Shown here piece after piece: positions 8,724-21,700 of a stretch of 48,545 bases of DNA (position 1 is the first letter of the stretch; each line of letters begins with the position of its first letter). The notes under the pieces were generated by a model. It worked only from the letters and a program-made list of their open reading frames with translations, was not told where the DNA came from and made no database searches. Location of the stretch: positions 1 through 48,545 of IMG/VR virus record IMGVR_UViG_3300020160_002143; one strand, given 5' to 3'. The stretch comes from a virus. A program made the position numbers and the translations under genes.

Positions 8724-9728
8724 ATGATCACGCCCGAAGAAGAAGACGACAATATCGCTTCGATGATAGCCGGGCAGGAGGCTGACATTGCCGACATGCC
8801 TAACCCGCTTGCGCCACGCGGGCCGGACATGTCTAAGGCCAATGATGGCGATATCGCCGAGGCAATGGGCTATGACAGGTCTATAATCCTCGACCGCTTC
8901 CGCGCAGAGGCAGAGGGAAGGAAAGGCTTTGCCGCGCAGGCTGACGCCTATAGGCAAGGCTACCAAAAGGCTATGGCTGGCCAGCAAAGGGTGGCGACGT
9001 CTCAGGCGATCGCGCAGGCCAAAAGGGAGGCAGACCCGAGGTATGCCGCCCAGCAGTTCTACAGTCAGACGGGCGACCTAAATGCGGCCATAACAATATC
9101 AAAGTCGACCGGGTCGGCATTGTTTGACATGGGTCAGGAGATTGACCTTGGCTCATTTGGGGCCTTCGCAATGGCGCCTAAGGGCAACATAGATCTGGAC
9201 GACGGGAAGGGTGGACGGATGCGCGTCCCCACTAGGTGGTACGCCGAAAAGAAGGGCATAGGCGTCATTCCGTTCACAAGCGGAGACGAGAACGCCGACG
9301 CCTTCAGGACTAGCCTTAACGACACCCAGCGCATAATGGGGCTCCTTGATAGGCTAGATACCCTGTATAGTGATAGCGGATACATAGGGTCCCTGTCTCC
9401 GACTGTCCGGGCCGCAGAGGCAAAAGCCATCGAGAGCCAGCTTGCCACCGGTATCCTGAAAGTCCTTAACGGGACAAAGAGCTTGGCCAGCGTCTCAGAG
9501 GGTGAAATGAACATGATCATGGGAAGTATCCCTCAGGCCGCGTCTACTTGGTTCACCAACCTGAGAGGCAACGAGAGCGTGAAGCTGAATAAGCTACGCA
9601 ACGATTTGACCAACGTTATCTTCAGGGCGGCCGACCAGAATGGAATTGCTTTGATACCCATGAAGAGACAGGCTCCGGCCACGCGTGAGGGAGGGAAAAC
9701 CCCTACCCCTAGCGGAGTCACTTTCTAA
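8724..9728 (+). CDS. Unknown 334-residue virion-region protein
   Basis: 334 residues. The N-terminal 120 residues are helical and rich in Asp, Ala, Gln and Arg; the middle is beta-rich; the C-terminal 100 residues are again helical. It starts two bases after the previous stop, and its TAA overlaps the giant gene's ATG (TAATG), so the two are probably translated together. It could be a chaperone or a partner of the giant protein, but that is inferred from coupling only. Confidence 0.7.
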   Translation: MITPEEEDDNIASMIAGQEADIADMPNPLAPRGPDMSKANDGDIAEAMGYDRSIILDRFRAEAEGRKGFAAQADAYRQGYQKAMAGQQRVATSQAIAQAKREADPRYAAQQFYSQTGDLNAAITISKSTGSALFDMGQEIDLGSFGAFAMAPKGNIDLDDGKGGRMRVPTRWYAEKKGIGVIPFTSGDENADAFRTSLNDTQRIMGLLDRLDTLYSDSGYIGSLSPTVRAAEAKAIESQLATGILKVLNGTKSLASVSEGEMNMIMGSIPQAASTWFTNLRGNESVKLNKLRNDLTNVIFRAADQNGIALIPMKRQAPATREGGKTPTPSGVTF

Positions 9729-12700
9729 TGGAACAGCCTACCTCTCCGGAGCCCCAGAAAACCGAAGTTAACGCAGATCTAGACGTACAGAAGACGCGAG
9801 ATCTGATGGCCAGCCTCAGCGCTGGAGGAGTAAGCGTCGCTCCTGCGCCCTCGTTTAACTTCGAGACAGAGCAGACAGAGCAGGAGCCCGTGGCCAACGG
9901 CCAGATGACGGGCAAGGACTACTTTGAGTTCTTCCAGCAGAACAGATCTGCTAGGTTTACGCACGACGAGCAGGGCAGGCAGGCGTTCAGGATGATGAGC
10001 GAGTACATGGATACTCGAAAGGTGGACATTATGAAGGCCGCAGAAGGGGCGCTAGGCCAAATGGCCGAAGAGCTAGGAGGCCTTGCCAACGCACCACTTC
10101 GGCCGGATAAGTTTGCGGCCAGCACAGTAGAGGCGGCCGCAAAGGGCCTCAGGGATATGTATGGCATCTTTGCCCAATCCGAAGACCCGGGCAGTCCTTT
10201 CTTCAAGCTGAAGAGCTGGATGATGAGGGTATCTGGCGTTGATGACGGGGACATTGACTCGCAGATGAGGCACTTCCATGAGGCCCGCGAGCATAACAAC
10301 AAGTCCTACGAGTACATGGAGGGCAAGGGGACTATCGTTGGAGAGCTACTGCCTGAAGGATACAAGGAGATGTTCAACAAGCTGGTGGACCCTAAGTTCG
10401 CCAACGCACTTTCTTACGCAGTCCTTGATATCCCTGAGATAGTAATGTCCAGCGGCATGTCTACGCCGGCTACCGCCGCTAGGCTTGCCGCGATGGCCGC
10501 CCCGAAGGCCGCCGCCAAGTCTGGAGCCTTTGCCGCTTGGTCTGCTAGGTCCGCAGAACGACTCAGCAACTACGCCGCTATCGCAACCGGCAAGGCACTC
10601 GAAACGACCGGCAAGGTCGTCAAGGCTCCGTTCAAAGCGATATACGGAACGAGCCAAGCCGCGGCCCAGCTCGGAGGCGACTTCGCTGGGAACGCCGTGC
10701 GCAACATGGCCACGGCCGAAGTAATTGAAGCTGGAGCAGAAGTGATCGGATCTACTGTAAGGCATCCTGCCATGGGCTTCTTGCGAAGCTTTGGATTGGA
10801 AGCGTTCGGAGAGCTGGCTCAGGTCGCCGGCGCCGACGTAGTTGATCGAGCTCTTGGTAAGGTTAACGTCAAGATGGACGTCCTTGGTGCCACCACCCTT
10901 GAAAGGCTTGCCGCCGGAACCGCGAAGGGCGCCGACACCATGTCCCGCGAGGCACAGCTTCTCGCCAAGGGATTGAACGCGTCGATAGGATGGGCCCCCA
11001 GCATGTCTGGTCAGGCCCTGAAGACGATGTTCAGGGATGGCATAATAGGCGCAGGACTCGGATACGCTAACTCTCGCGAAGAAGGCGCCGGAGCAGGCCT
11101 TGGAATGGGTATCGGATGGGGCGGCATCTCCGGAACTGTCCGGCATGTCCACGCATACACTAACTACACCCACCAAGACCAGAGGGTAGTAGATAACTTC
11201 AAGCAGTTCGTCGTTCCTAGCTTTGCTAGGCTTCATGGCGTCACCGCAGGAGAGATGGCTAGGCGCTTCTCGGATCACGTTCAGTCGTTCGGCGACCTCA
11301 GGACCTCGGCGATAGAAATGTCGCACCTGTCCACCCTTATTGCCCACGAGACGGGTCTTCACGGCGACGGGAACGTCATATTCTACTTTGGCAACAGCGC
11401 GGCTGAATTCGACAAGGTCTTAATCGAGTCGAACATGAAGGCTGATCATGTCGAAAGGATGAGGGCCGAGTTCCGAAACCTTGGGAACAACCCTGCCATG
11501 TTCTCGGACGTGGAGCTCACGCCCGGAAACGTCAAGAAGCTAATCGCCATAAACTCCGACGCCTACAGGCCTACCTCTGGAAGGCATGAGATCGCGCACA
11601 TGCTCTTCAGGTCCGTAGCCGAGGCTAATGGAGACATGGATAACATATCCATTCCTGACCCTATAACCGGACAGCCTAAGCACCACGGAAAGACCTTTAG
11701 CCCTAGGTATCTTTCTACCATATTCGGCGCATCCAAAGACTTGGGCGTCATGCCTGACGTTGCGTGGGAGTCCGTCATACAGCATTATAGCGCCCTTCAG
11801 GCCTATCAGTATCACGCCTCGCTTAAGGTCGCCAACGCCAATGAGCTCGCACAGCAGTATGGAGCTTCAACCAAGAACTTGGTCACAGAGTTCAGGCACC
11901 TCTACACCACGGGAACGCTAGACCTTAGGGGTAACTTAGATCACATCGCGCTGGTAAAGACCCTGACCAAAACCGCCGAAGAAGCTTTCGCCTATTACCA
12001 TGCGGCCACGAGCAACGTGTTCCCCGTGGACAAGTACGTCAAGGATCCGGTTCACCGGAATATGCTCAGGGCTTGGGCTGAAAACAGGGCGGCCGCCAAC
12101 AACAGCCGTATTATATCCGACCTAGAGCTGGCTGGCATAGAGATCAAGGGCAAGCTGACCAACAAAGATGGAAGCATAAAGCTCTTTGACGAAGAAGGAA
12201 ACCCGGCCATCGAAACTTCTGCGTACGATGACGGAAAAGTTGTCCGACTCAAGGCCATGGATACATGGATTGAGTCCATCATTAAGTCCGCCTACACGCG
12301 CGGAGAGGTCAGCGTAAGCACCCTTGATCCCCTCAGGCAGGAAGCCTTGGCTAAGACCTCTGGCAAGGAGCACCTGTTCAATGCCGTCGCCGGCGGAGGC
12401 ATGAGGCTCAAGCCCAAGAAGGAGCTCGACGAGCTGGCTACGGCTCAGTCGCAGAAGATACTCGGAAGCATATCCCAGCTCCCCGAAAACATAAGGCCGT
12501 TAATCCAAGAAGGTAGCGACGGGACTAAGCGTATATTCCTTGAGCAGATCAACGGCGAAGGCCTAGAGGCCATCAGGAAATCCGGAGCCTTTACGGACAG
12601 GGAGTTCAATGAGCTTGCCGGAATGATACACATCGCGCGTCAAGGAGCTCAGGGCAACCCCGTGTTCAACGTGATGAACTGCACCCTGCTTGCCGCCACT

Positions 12701-15700
12701 CAGCAAGTGCGGCGTGGCGCGGCCGTGTTCAGGCTTACCGGAGAAGACGTGCCCGTCACTTACAGGACGTTTGTTCCTCTCAGCGTAGAGGTATACTTCA
12801 AGGATAAGGACAAAGACGGAAACCCCCTCAGATCTCCTCAGGGTAATATTGTCGTCCACTCTTTGGACGTTGCCGCCGAGAACCGAAGGCTGACGAAGAT
12901 GTTCAAGCGTGGAGACGTCCAGCAACTCTGGGGCGGAAACTTCGACGACTTCGTAAAGAGCTATCAGGACTACGTCATCAATCAGTCCGGACTTAACGGG
13001 CCTAGGGTTCCTACTGCCGAGCTGTTTAGGCCGCGCTTCGGCGCCGACGCCGAGCGAGTCAGGGACATAATGTACGAGACTTTCGGCGGGCGTAAGCCCA
13101 AGGACGCCTCGTTTATCAACACCCCGGCCAACGGATACCTTGGCGGAGCCGACGACCCTAACAGGCCGTTCTACAGCATGAGGTTCGACACCATGTCGGA
13201 CACCCGCATGCACCCCACTTCTTGGAACGCACGCTCTAGGCTTCCCTTGTTCCCGTACGTCCCTTCCGCCTACGAAGGGATCACGCGCAACATGATGTTC
13301 TCCGGTTTCGAGAAGCTTCCTCTGGCCGGCGGCATGAGCTTCCTGCGCAACAGGAACGGGTTTGAGATCTATCAGGGAGAAAAGGGCTTTAACCTTTTCG
13401 ACATGTTCGGCATCAAGGTCGGAACCTTCAAGTCGGTAAAGAGCGCCATAGATAAGGCCAACAAGGAGGTAGCTAACTACGACGAGGCGGACCTTCAGCC
13501 GGCACAGGAAGGACATACTGTCGTCGTCAACGGGCGCGAGGAAGAGCTCCTGTTCCCCTCCACTCCTTCGTTCATGGTCAAGGGCCTGCACGACAGGTCT
13601 AGCGCAATACTTCATGCCTCTTCAGGGGCTCCCGGAGGCCTTGCCTCTACGCTTCTTGGAGCAATAAGGGACATTGAAGTGAAGATAGACGCCAACGGAA
13701 ACATGACCGACGCGGCTGGAAATCCGATCAACGAGAAGGTGTGGGCGTCCATAGGCATAACCGCAAAGGTCAATTCCCTGATACCGAACAGCGGGTTCGA
13801 TGACTCTGTTAGGGTCGGCGTTGGCAAGAGCTCGCTTACGTCCGACATGGAGGCCACCAATGCCGGCAATGAAGCCGTCAGGTTCTCCCCTGCTTGGATC
13901 AGGGCCCTTCAGTCTCTTCCGAATGGATCTGACTTGGCCAATAGGCAGATGGCGCTTCGCATGGCTATGGCCGAGCGCGTCTCGAAGGCTTTTAAGGATG
14001 GGAAGATACCTATGCCGTCGGCCAATGGAAGGGGCATGTCTTTCAACTTCATGCAGATCGCAGACGCGATGGAAGTCGGATCCAACGATTACGCCACAGT
14101 CGAGGCGGCATTTGATGCCGTCGTGCAGGATCAAAAGGCAGACATAACGGAGCACCTTGTAGATCGAATTGATAAGTTGTTCGGCTTAAGTCTTCCCGGG
14201 TCGAGCAGCAAACTTCCGTTCGTAGATCCAAATGGCGTAAATAGGTCAGTCATATCCAAGCGACAGAGCTTCGCGGCATATGGAGTCACCATAACTCCTG
14301 CGCTTCAGGCCTCCATAATGTCCGGACAAAATCCGGCGCTTGCCAGAACCCTTGGTCCGGCCTTTGCCGAGCTTGCCAATCAGCATTCGATACAGTCTGG
14401 AGATCCCGTAAAGCCATTCGTCATACAGGCCAAGAACGCGGCCGAGTATAACCAAATGATACAGGCCGGCGGCGTCCCCAATGAATGGCTGATGTACCAC
14501 GAGGCCCAGACCCCTAGGTTCACCGAAGAGTACCAGAGCCTGATAGACTCTGTCATGGGCTCCAACGCGAACCCGCTTAGGTTTAAGCTTAACAGCCCGG
14601 ACGCGGCCCTTCACGTCAAGGCTTTCATTGATACCGCCAAGGCCGCGGCGAGTAAGGATGGTCCGTACAGGAAGTCGGTCATAGCTGAGTTCGGGCCCGA
14701 CGGGGTAAGGCCTAACGCTTCCGGCAATAAGGAGGGAGCACTCTTCGTCGTCTTAGCCAACATAAATGACCCGGACATAGAGGGACTCATGTCGCAGGAG
14801 TCCGTGTTCAGGGCGATCAGGGTGGCCATGGATAGGAATAATTACACTCAGTTTGCCGATCCTGACTTAGCCAGAGCTCAGGACATGGCGAAGCTCCAAT
14901 TCCTGATCCACAATCTTCAGTTCGAGGACAACAGGTATCACCACGAAATAAAGACCACGACGGACAGAGAAGTTGGCATAAGAGGCACTCGTGAACTGAC
15001 GGGCGGGCCGGTCCCATCTATGGGCGCCTACTCCGAATACACCACCGCCCCGTCGATCTCTTATCCTCCGGGCATCGTTCAAGGTCCCAATAGGGTAACT
15101 CTTTCTCCGGTCGGGATAATGAACAACGTGAACCATTTCACGCCGGGAAGGTTCAGGCATGTGATGGACCGCAAGGGCTCGATGCTAAAGGGCAACGTGC
15201 TTACTGTTCTGTCGGGAGATCCGGGTAGTAGCGCGCACCTCGGAAGAAAGCTTTCGGACATATCATACATAGTTAGCACGACTGACGAAAGTGTACTGCT
15301 AAGCGGACAGGGCTCCGGAATGACCTCCACCCAAGTCCCGAAGAACATGGGCCTTGTGGATGGGGCTCAGGTCCCCGGAGACATGTTCTTTAACCCGGGC
15401 GACAGGTCTATAAGCCCTGCAGGCATGGCGCTTGCCATGCGCACGAAGAGCAAGGCCGGCATAGCAAACATGATTAGGTCATCTAACGATGCAGGCTATA
15501 AGTATCTCCGCAGGTACATGTCAAAGGAAGACGTCGCCTACATTAAGACCAACTTCATAGACGTCCTTGCCAAGGAATTTATTGCCTCAAGTGGGGATGT
15601 TATGTTTGGCCACCCTGCCACCATCGCTCCCATAATGGCTAACTTGACTGCGCTGCTTGATGGCATCATGCCGCAGGAGAAGGTGCAGTTCGCCGAGGAA

Positions 15701-18700
15701 GTCATTGCGGGCATGGCGCTTAACTTCGCCAGCCTCAGCCCGCGAAGCGACATGGGGCCTTTGATCCGAAAGGGCCAAACCTCTAGCAGTCTTCCCCCTA
15801 GGCTTGGAGCTGACCTGCAAAGGGCAGATGCCGTCTCCGGGATGGCTAAGGTGCTTCAGGGAATACAGCACTCGGAGCTTGCCGATCAGGACTCTAGGTA
15901 CGTCACAAACCTGAAGGAAAAATGGACCGGGCACACCAGAAGGGGCGCTGAGTTCCTGAGGAACGGCTTCGTAACCCTTGAAGCTAGGGCGATCAACAAC
16001 ATCAATGATCCTGCATCGAGCCTGATGATGCTTGCTGGTCGCCAAGCTATTGAGCGACTAGACTCAGACAGAAAGGACCTGATGCGAGGTCTTGGCCTCC
16101 TTGGGAAGGCAAAGGACTTCTTCGGCAATGAATTCGATTATCTCGAGATATCGGATAGCAGGTCTCGCCTTCGCATGGACAAGTTCGGCGGGCGCGTAGC
16201 CATGATTGTCGCCAATGGAATGACTGACCCGGATGGGCACATCAAGGCCGCCGTAGCTGAGATAGCTTCCGGAGTCTATGACGGGCCTTGGACCGAGGCC
16301 CTTATGGACCATGCCAACAGGCAGGGCCTCAGGCTGAAAGACATATTCAACCACGACGAGCTGTTCGGGCTTTATCCGGGCATGGGAGAGACCCAGATAA
16401 CCTTTGAGAACGGAACCTTTGGAGCCGGTTACTACGGGTCTGGCGGCTTTGGCAAGATAGCATTGGACGTGTCCCTATTGCTCAGGGATGAGCTGGCGGA
16501 ATACGACGCTACTGACGGCATCAAGAGTGAGTTCGCCGGTCAGTTCATAGACTACAAGGGCAAGGGCGGCCTCACCTACGAGGAGAACCTCAGGAGGGTC
16601 ATCATCCACGAGATCCAGCACATGATCTATCACGCCGAGGGATGGGCTGAGATCTGGGATTGGAGCCTGACCGACAGCGAGACCGGCAAGTTTGATGCCC
16701 GGGACATGATATTCTCAGGTCCGGCCGCGCTAACTAAGATTGAGAAGATGCTTGGCGGATCGGAAGATACGCCTGTCGTGGACTCCTTCGGCTCGGACAT
16801 TGACGAAGCCTTTGTTCTCAAGGTGGGCCACATGCAACATGAGACCAGCCGAATACTCAGCTTTGACAGTAAGAATAAGACCATAAGGCAGGCCGACGAG
16901 GCTACGGCTACGGCCGCCATAGAGCGCATCATCCACGCCCCTCTGGCGCAAAAGATGATGAGGAATGTCATACCTGAGACCATCAGGTGGACTCAGGCCT
17001 TGGACGGAACCTATCACATGCTTGCCAGCGCGCTCGCGAGCAAAAAGTCCTCCATGGACCCGGCTGTGTATAACAGCGCCATGGCTAAGCTGAACGACGC
17101 CAACTCCGCCGTATCCCTGATCTCTACCAAGGTCAGGATGCTTGAGTCGCAGGTAAAGGCAGGCCAAGCCGACCCTAAGGTCGCATCCTTATCCCTGTTG
17201 CGCGAGATCGAGGATAACCGCAGGTTCTTGTCCATAGAGGATCCGTCTTGGTCCACGCTGTTCGACAGCTTGGCTCCCAGCGTACAGCACAACCTGAGGA
17301 CTATGTCCTTTAGGGGTCAGTCCCAGCTCTGGGCTCAGCTCCTAGAAGCTCATGAAGACCTTGGCGCGCGCGGAGGAAAGATGCCGGGCAATTGGGCCCA
17401 ATGGCACATGGTTAAGATAGCTAACGCCATGGGAAGCATGATGTACCATGCCCAGCCAGACGAAATAACCGCAAGGGTCACGGAAGGAAGGGCGAAGATG
17501 ACCACCAAGGAGCTCGCCGCTAGTCCTCGGTTCATACCGGCTCCCGACAGGGATCTGGCCATGTTCTATCAGGTCGGCAAGTACATAGGTCAGGTCGCGG
17601 ACAACCCGCGCCTCGCTATTCCTTTTGACGACAGCCTGTTCATGATCGGCGGAGCAAAGGGCTCCGAAACATTCACCTCCGAGCTTCTTGCCGGAGGAAC
17701 CCCCAACGCCTTCAGGCTTGGGATGAGGATGATGTCGAGGGCGGCCCTGCTTTCGCATTACGTGACCATCAGAGACGTCGGCAATGCGTTGCATCACGTC
17801 TCCTACTCTAGCAGAGGCTGGCGCATCGGCGCCGACGGCAAGCCTGAGTTCGTCTTCTCTATCGGCAACCTGAGGGGCGCCGAAGGATGGGCTGGGGATG
17901 TGAGGAGCAAGAACATGAACGTAAGCGACATGGTCAATAAGGCCGTGGATCTTTACCGGGAGTTCCCGATGGACCAGCTTCCGCAAGGAAGGAACATGGA
18001 CATGGCTAGCATAGACTCAAAGGTCGCCGAGTCCGCCGCGTTCCATCAGGTTAATCCGAAGACTACCGAGACCCAAAACGCTCTGGTGGACCTCATAAAG
18101 TCCAACAGGTTCATCAACACCCCGGAGTCCGGATCAAGGATGAACTTCTCGAATGGCTTCGCGCTTCTGGCCGGCCTGTCGAAGGACGGAATTTCCGTGG
18201 GCATAGAAGATCTGGCCAAAGCCATGGGCGCCACCATTCAGGTAGACAGCATGGTGACGATGCAGAGCCCCGTGCTCAATGCTATCCACGCCGGATCAGT
18301 CCCTTTAGTGATGACCGGAGGAGGAATAGTCGAAGCCTTCAGGATGGCCGGCGTCGACAGCGACGGCATAGCCATGGCCAAGCTTGCCGAAATAGACAAG
18401 AACTTCGCCGGCATATCAATGTCTGCCGGAGAGCTTGCCGAGATAGTGGCCGTCATGCACGACGTTCCGTTTGAGAGCGTCATGCAGGCTCCCCTTGGAG
18501 CGAAAAACATACTATTGAACTTGGCTAACGCTGATGAGAACTTCGTCGGCAAGGTGAGGACCGCGCAAAGAGAGGCCGGACCCAGCTCTTCGTTTAGGGC
18601 TAAAATGTCGCTGTTCATCAATGAGGTGATATCCAAGGGCGAAAACACCAGCTCGAAGCCGTTGAGGTCCGTAGTGAACGCCGCCACTTTGAGCTCTCCG

Positions 18701-21700
18701 GGTTCTGGCATCATGTTCCTTCAGGAGATGCTTAACACCGAGGTTAGGCTTTCTTGGAGGGGCAACGAGGCCCTGCAGAAGTTGCTCGGCGGAGAAAGGT
18801 TCAGTAGGTTCATAGGCAAGTATCACGATCCGGCTACTAACGAGGTCGTGTTCAAGCACGTTCAAAGGCTGTCCAATATGAGATCGGGTTATGAGCTCGG
18901 CAAGATCAGCGAAGCTGTCCTTAATTCGTATTGCGCGAGGGTAGAGAGCCTTCTGATGGCGCTTACGCCTTTGGCTGAAAAGGTAGCCGACCACATACTT
19001 AAGCAAGGCGAGGAAGGGATGGCGAACGGCGTAGACATACTCGCCGACATGTACAGGACGGCCCTCACCGCAGCGCTTAAGGATATCACCAGCTCTACCA
19101 TAGGAACGGCCGACAACGATATGGGCGGCCCGATATACGACCTTAGGCGCAGGCTGGACATGAGGATCGGCACCCATAACTCGGATGCCAGCGCAGTAGG
19201 TAAGGCCTTTGAAAAGGCGGCAGAGCACGCGCTCGGATGGACCCAAGGTCGCACGGATAACGCCCTCCTTCTTCCGGCCTTCGGGCTCATAGGCGGAGCC
19301 ACCGAAGCCTTTAGCAGGACCGCCAGCGCTAGGGCGAGGTACCTAGGAACGGCCGGGATCAGTTCGGCCCCTTCTTGGGGTCTGGATAACCTCGGATCAA
19401 CTTCCGATGCTCGTAATACTGAGCTCGCGCGCGGCGTAAGCGTAAAAGTCGGCCCCAACATGCCGGACGTCATCCCCGTGAACATATGGGGACAGGAAAT
19501 TGAAGTAGCTCGCGCAGAGAGAACCAATAGCCCGGGCACCAATGGACGCGTCAATGTCGGCGCGGACCAAGTGTTCATGGGGTTGGCTCAGGACATAAAC
19601 ATGACCAGCGACCAGAGCAGGCCGGGGTCATCCCAGAGCATGATCGATAGCAGGGGCATGGACCCTGCCATAGCTTCCACTATCTACGCGTCCCAGCGCC
19701 TCATCGCCATGGGACGTAACATCCTATCCACGATTGAGGCCTACAATAACCGATACACTCTTGGGATTGTCGCGGACGCCATACACTCGTACGCCGACAC
19801 CGGCCTTAGCGGAAGCGGGGTCCACCAAGCCCTCATGGAAAACCCGGGCGCGGTTCAGGCTCTCGCCTTGGGCGATCTGAGCAACGACCTGCAAAAGGCA
19901 AAAGCCTTCCTGACCACCGCTTATCAGGTATCCGACAGGCCGGACATGAATGTCGCTCTGGCGAACTTCGCCAACCCGATGGGCTCTGTCACACGATGGG
20001 GAGGATACGGAGGCATCGGAGAAGCCGCGCTCAGCTTTGATTACGGATCATTCAGGCCGCTAAGCCAGACGTCCGTAGTCCGCACTTATATCGGACCTGA
20101 CGGAAGGCTCGTCCTTACCAGCGCGTTCGAGGGTCTGGCTGACTCTAGGGACATAAAGGAAGCCCGCATAGTCGACGCGATAACCGGCACCGGGGTCTAT
20201 GAACGACACGAGATAGCTCACAAGCCTACCATGGTCATGCTTGAGGGTTGGCACCAGAGCCTGAACCTGTTCGCCGACGACGAAGCCGCGGATGGGGTCA
20301 GGACGTTCGATCAAGCCCACGGCGCAGACGTGTCCGCCAAGTCTATCGGCAAAAGGGTAGGTCGCACGACCGACATAGCCTTATGGGCCTTGACCGCGCT
20401 TCCCGCCGGCTATCAGGGGCCTGTTTCATTCATCAGGAGCTCCATGCTCGGGTTCAAGGACAATTGGTACCCTAGGAACCTGATGGAAACCATGACGGGC
20501 GAAACCATCATGGACGTCGTCCTTGGAAAGCTTGCGCATCATGACCAAGCGACGTTCGCGGCCTTGGACAGATACCTGAAAGACCACGGCTTCTTCGGCT
20601 CCACCTCCCGCGTGATAATGGGTGATGCCAATAAGAACGACTTCGCGCAAGCGTATGCGAAGTATGTGTGGGGTGCCGCGACGATGATAAACATCCGCAG
20701 GGTGGTCGACGGAATTTCCGAGCCCACCAAATCGATCGTCCTTGAGCTCATAAAGAGGGGAGAGGATACCGATCAGATATTAGAGACGCTGGCGTCCGGA
20801 CCTCAGTCTGGCTTCGGAAGTGGATCCGCTAGGCATGGGCACACCATATCCGCCCTTGAGATATCTCAGATATACGCAATGGCCGGGAACATGTTCATCA
20901 AGGACAAGGTTCTGCCCGCCCTTGAGTCCAGCGGCGTATTCAGCGCGGACCAGATCTCTACTGTGCGTAGGTTCGTTGACCACGTTACGGCCTACGACCC
21001 AACCACGATCGCGGACATAAGGAAGTCAGGAAGGGTAAATGACGGGCTTGTTCGCACTCCGGGAGCCGGAAGGGATCTTACTAACGGATCTTTATCTCAC
21101 TCCGGGCAGTACGGAATGATGGGAAGCCATAAGGGAGGGCTGATATATGGCGTGAACATGCATGACTACGGAGAGGGCGCCCGTGCCGTCGTCGACATGA
21201 TGAAAGGGCTGGCGAGGATTGAGGGCCGCAGGCCTAAGTTCGGCCTAAACACGGAAGAAGCCGTCAGGTTCCAGCTTCCGACCTTCGAGGGAGTTGAGAC
21301 GGGAGGCGTGACCGACGGGTACCTCATGGGCTATGGCCCCGGAACGTTCTACTCGGCCACTTCCGACAATGTCGGCAACGATGGCCTTATAATGACGAGC
21401 CATCATTATACCAAGGGAGCTCCGTACGGCTTCGGCAAGGGATCCGAAATACTTAAAGACGAAAGCGCTAGGTACTACGTTCGCAATACTCAGGCGGGAG
21501 TCGTAAGGCACGAGACTGTAAGCGTCGAAGAAGGCGGTGCGCTGGCGGCCCTGCTGGGTGTCCCTCAGTACAAGGACTTCTCTTATACGGCTCCCGAGTC
21601 CCAAGGAGTGGTCGTCTCCCCGTCTAGGACGGGAAGGTCTCCGCTTAGCTCGTCAGTAGTCAGGGCGGCCATGGTAGAGTCTATCGTGGCCGAGCTCAGG

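Noticed and set aside
10346-11362. Antisense ORF of 338 codons inside the giant gene
   Set aside because: It is a shadow of the giant frame: skewed Arg/Gly/His content, no motif, no leader. The giant frame is far better supported.
12563-13615. Antisense ORF of 350 codons inside the giant gene
   Set aside because: Same reasons; long antisense frames are expected opposite a GC-rich gene with its own codon bias.
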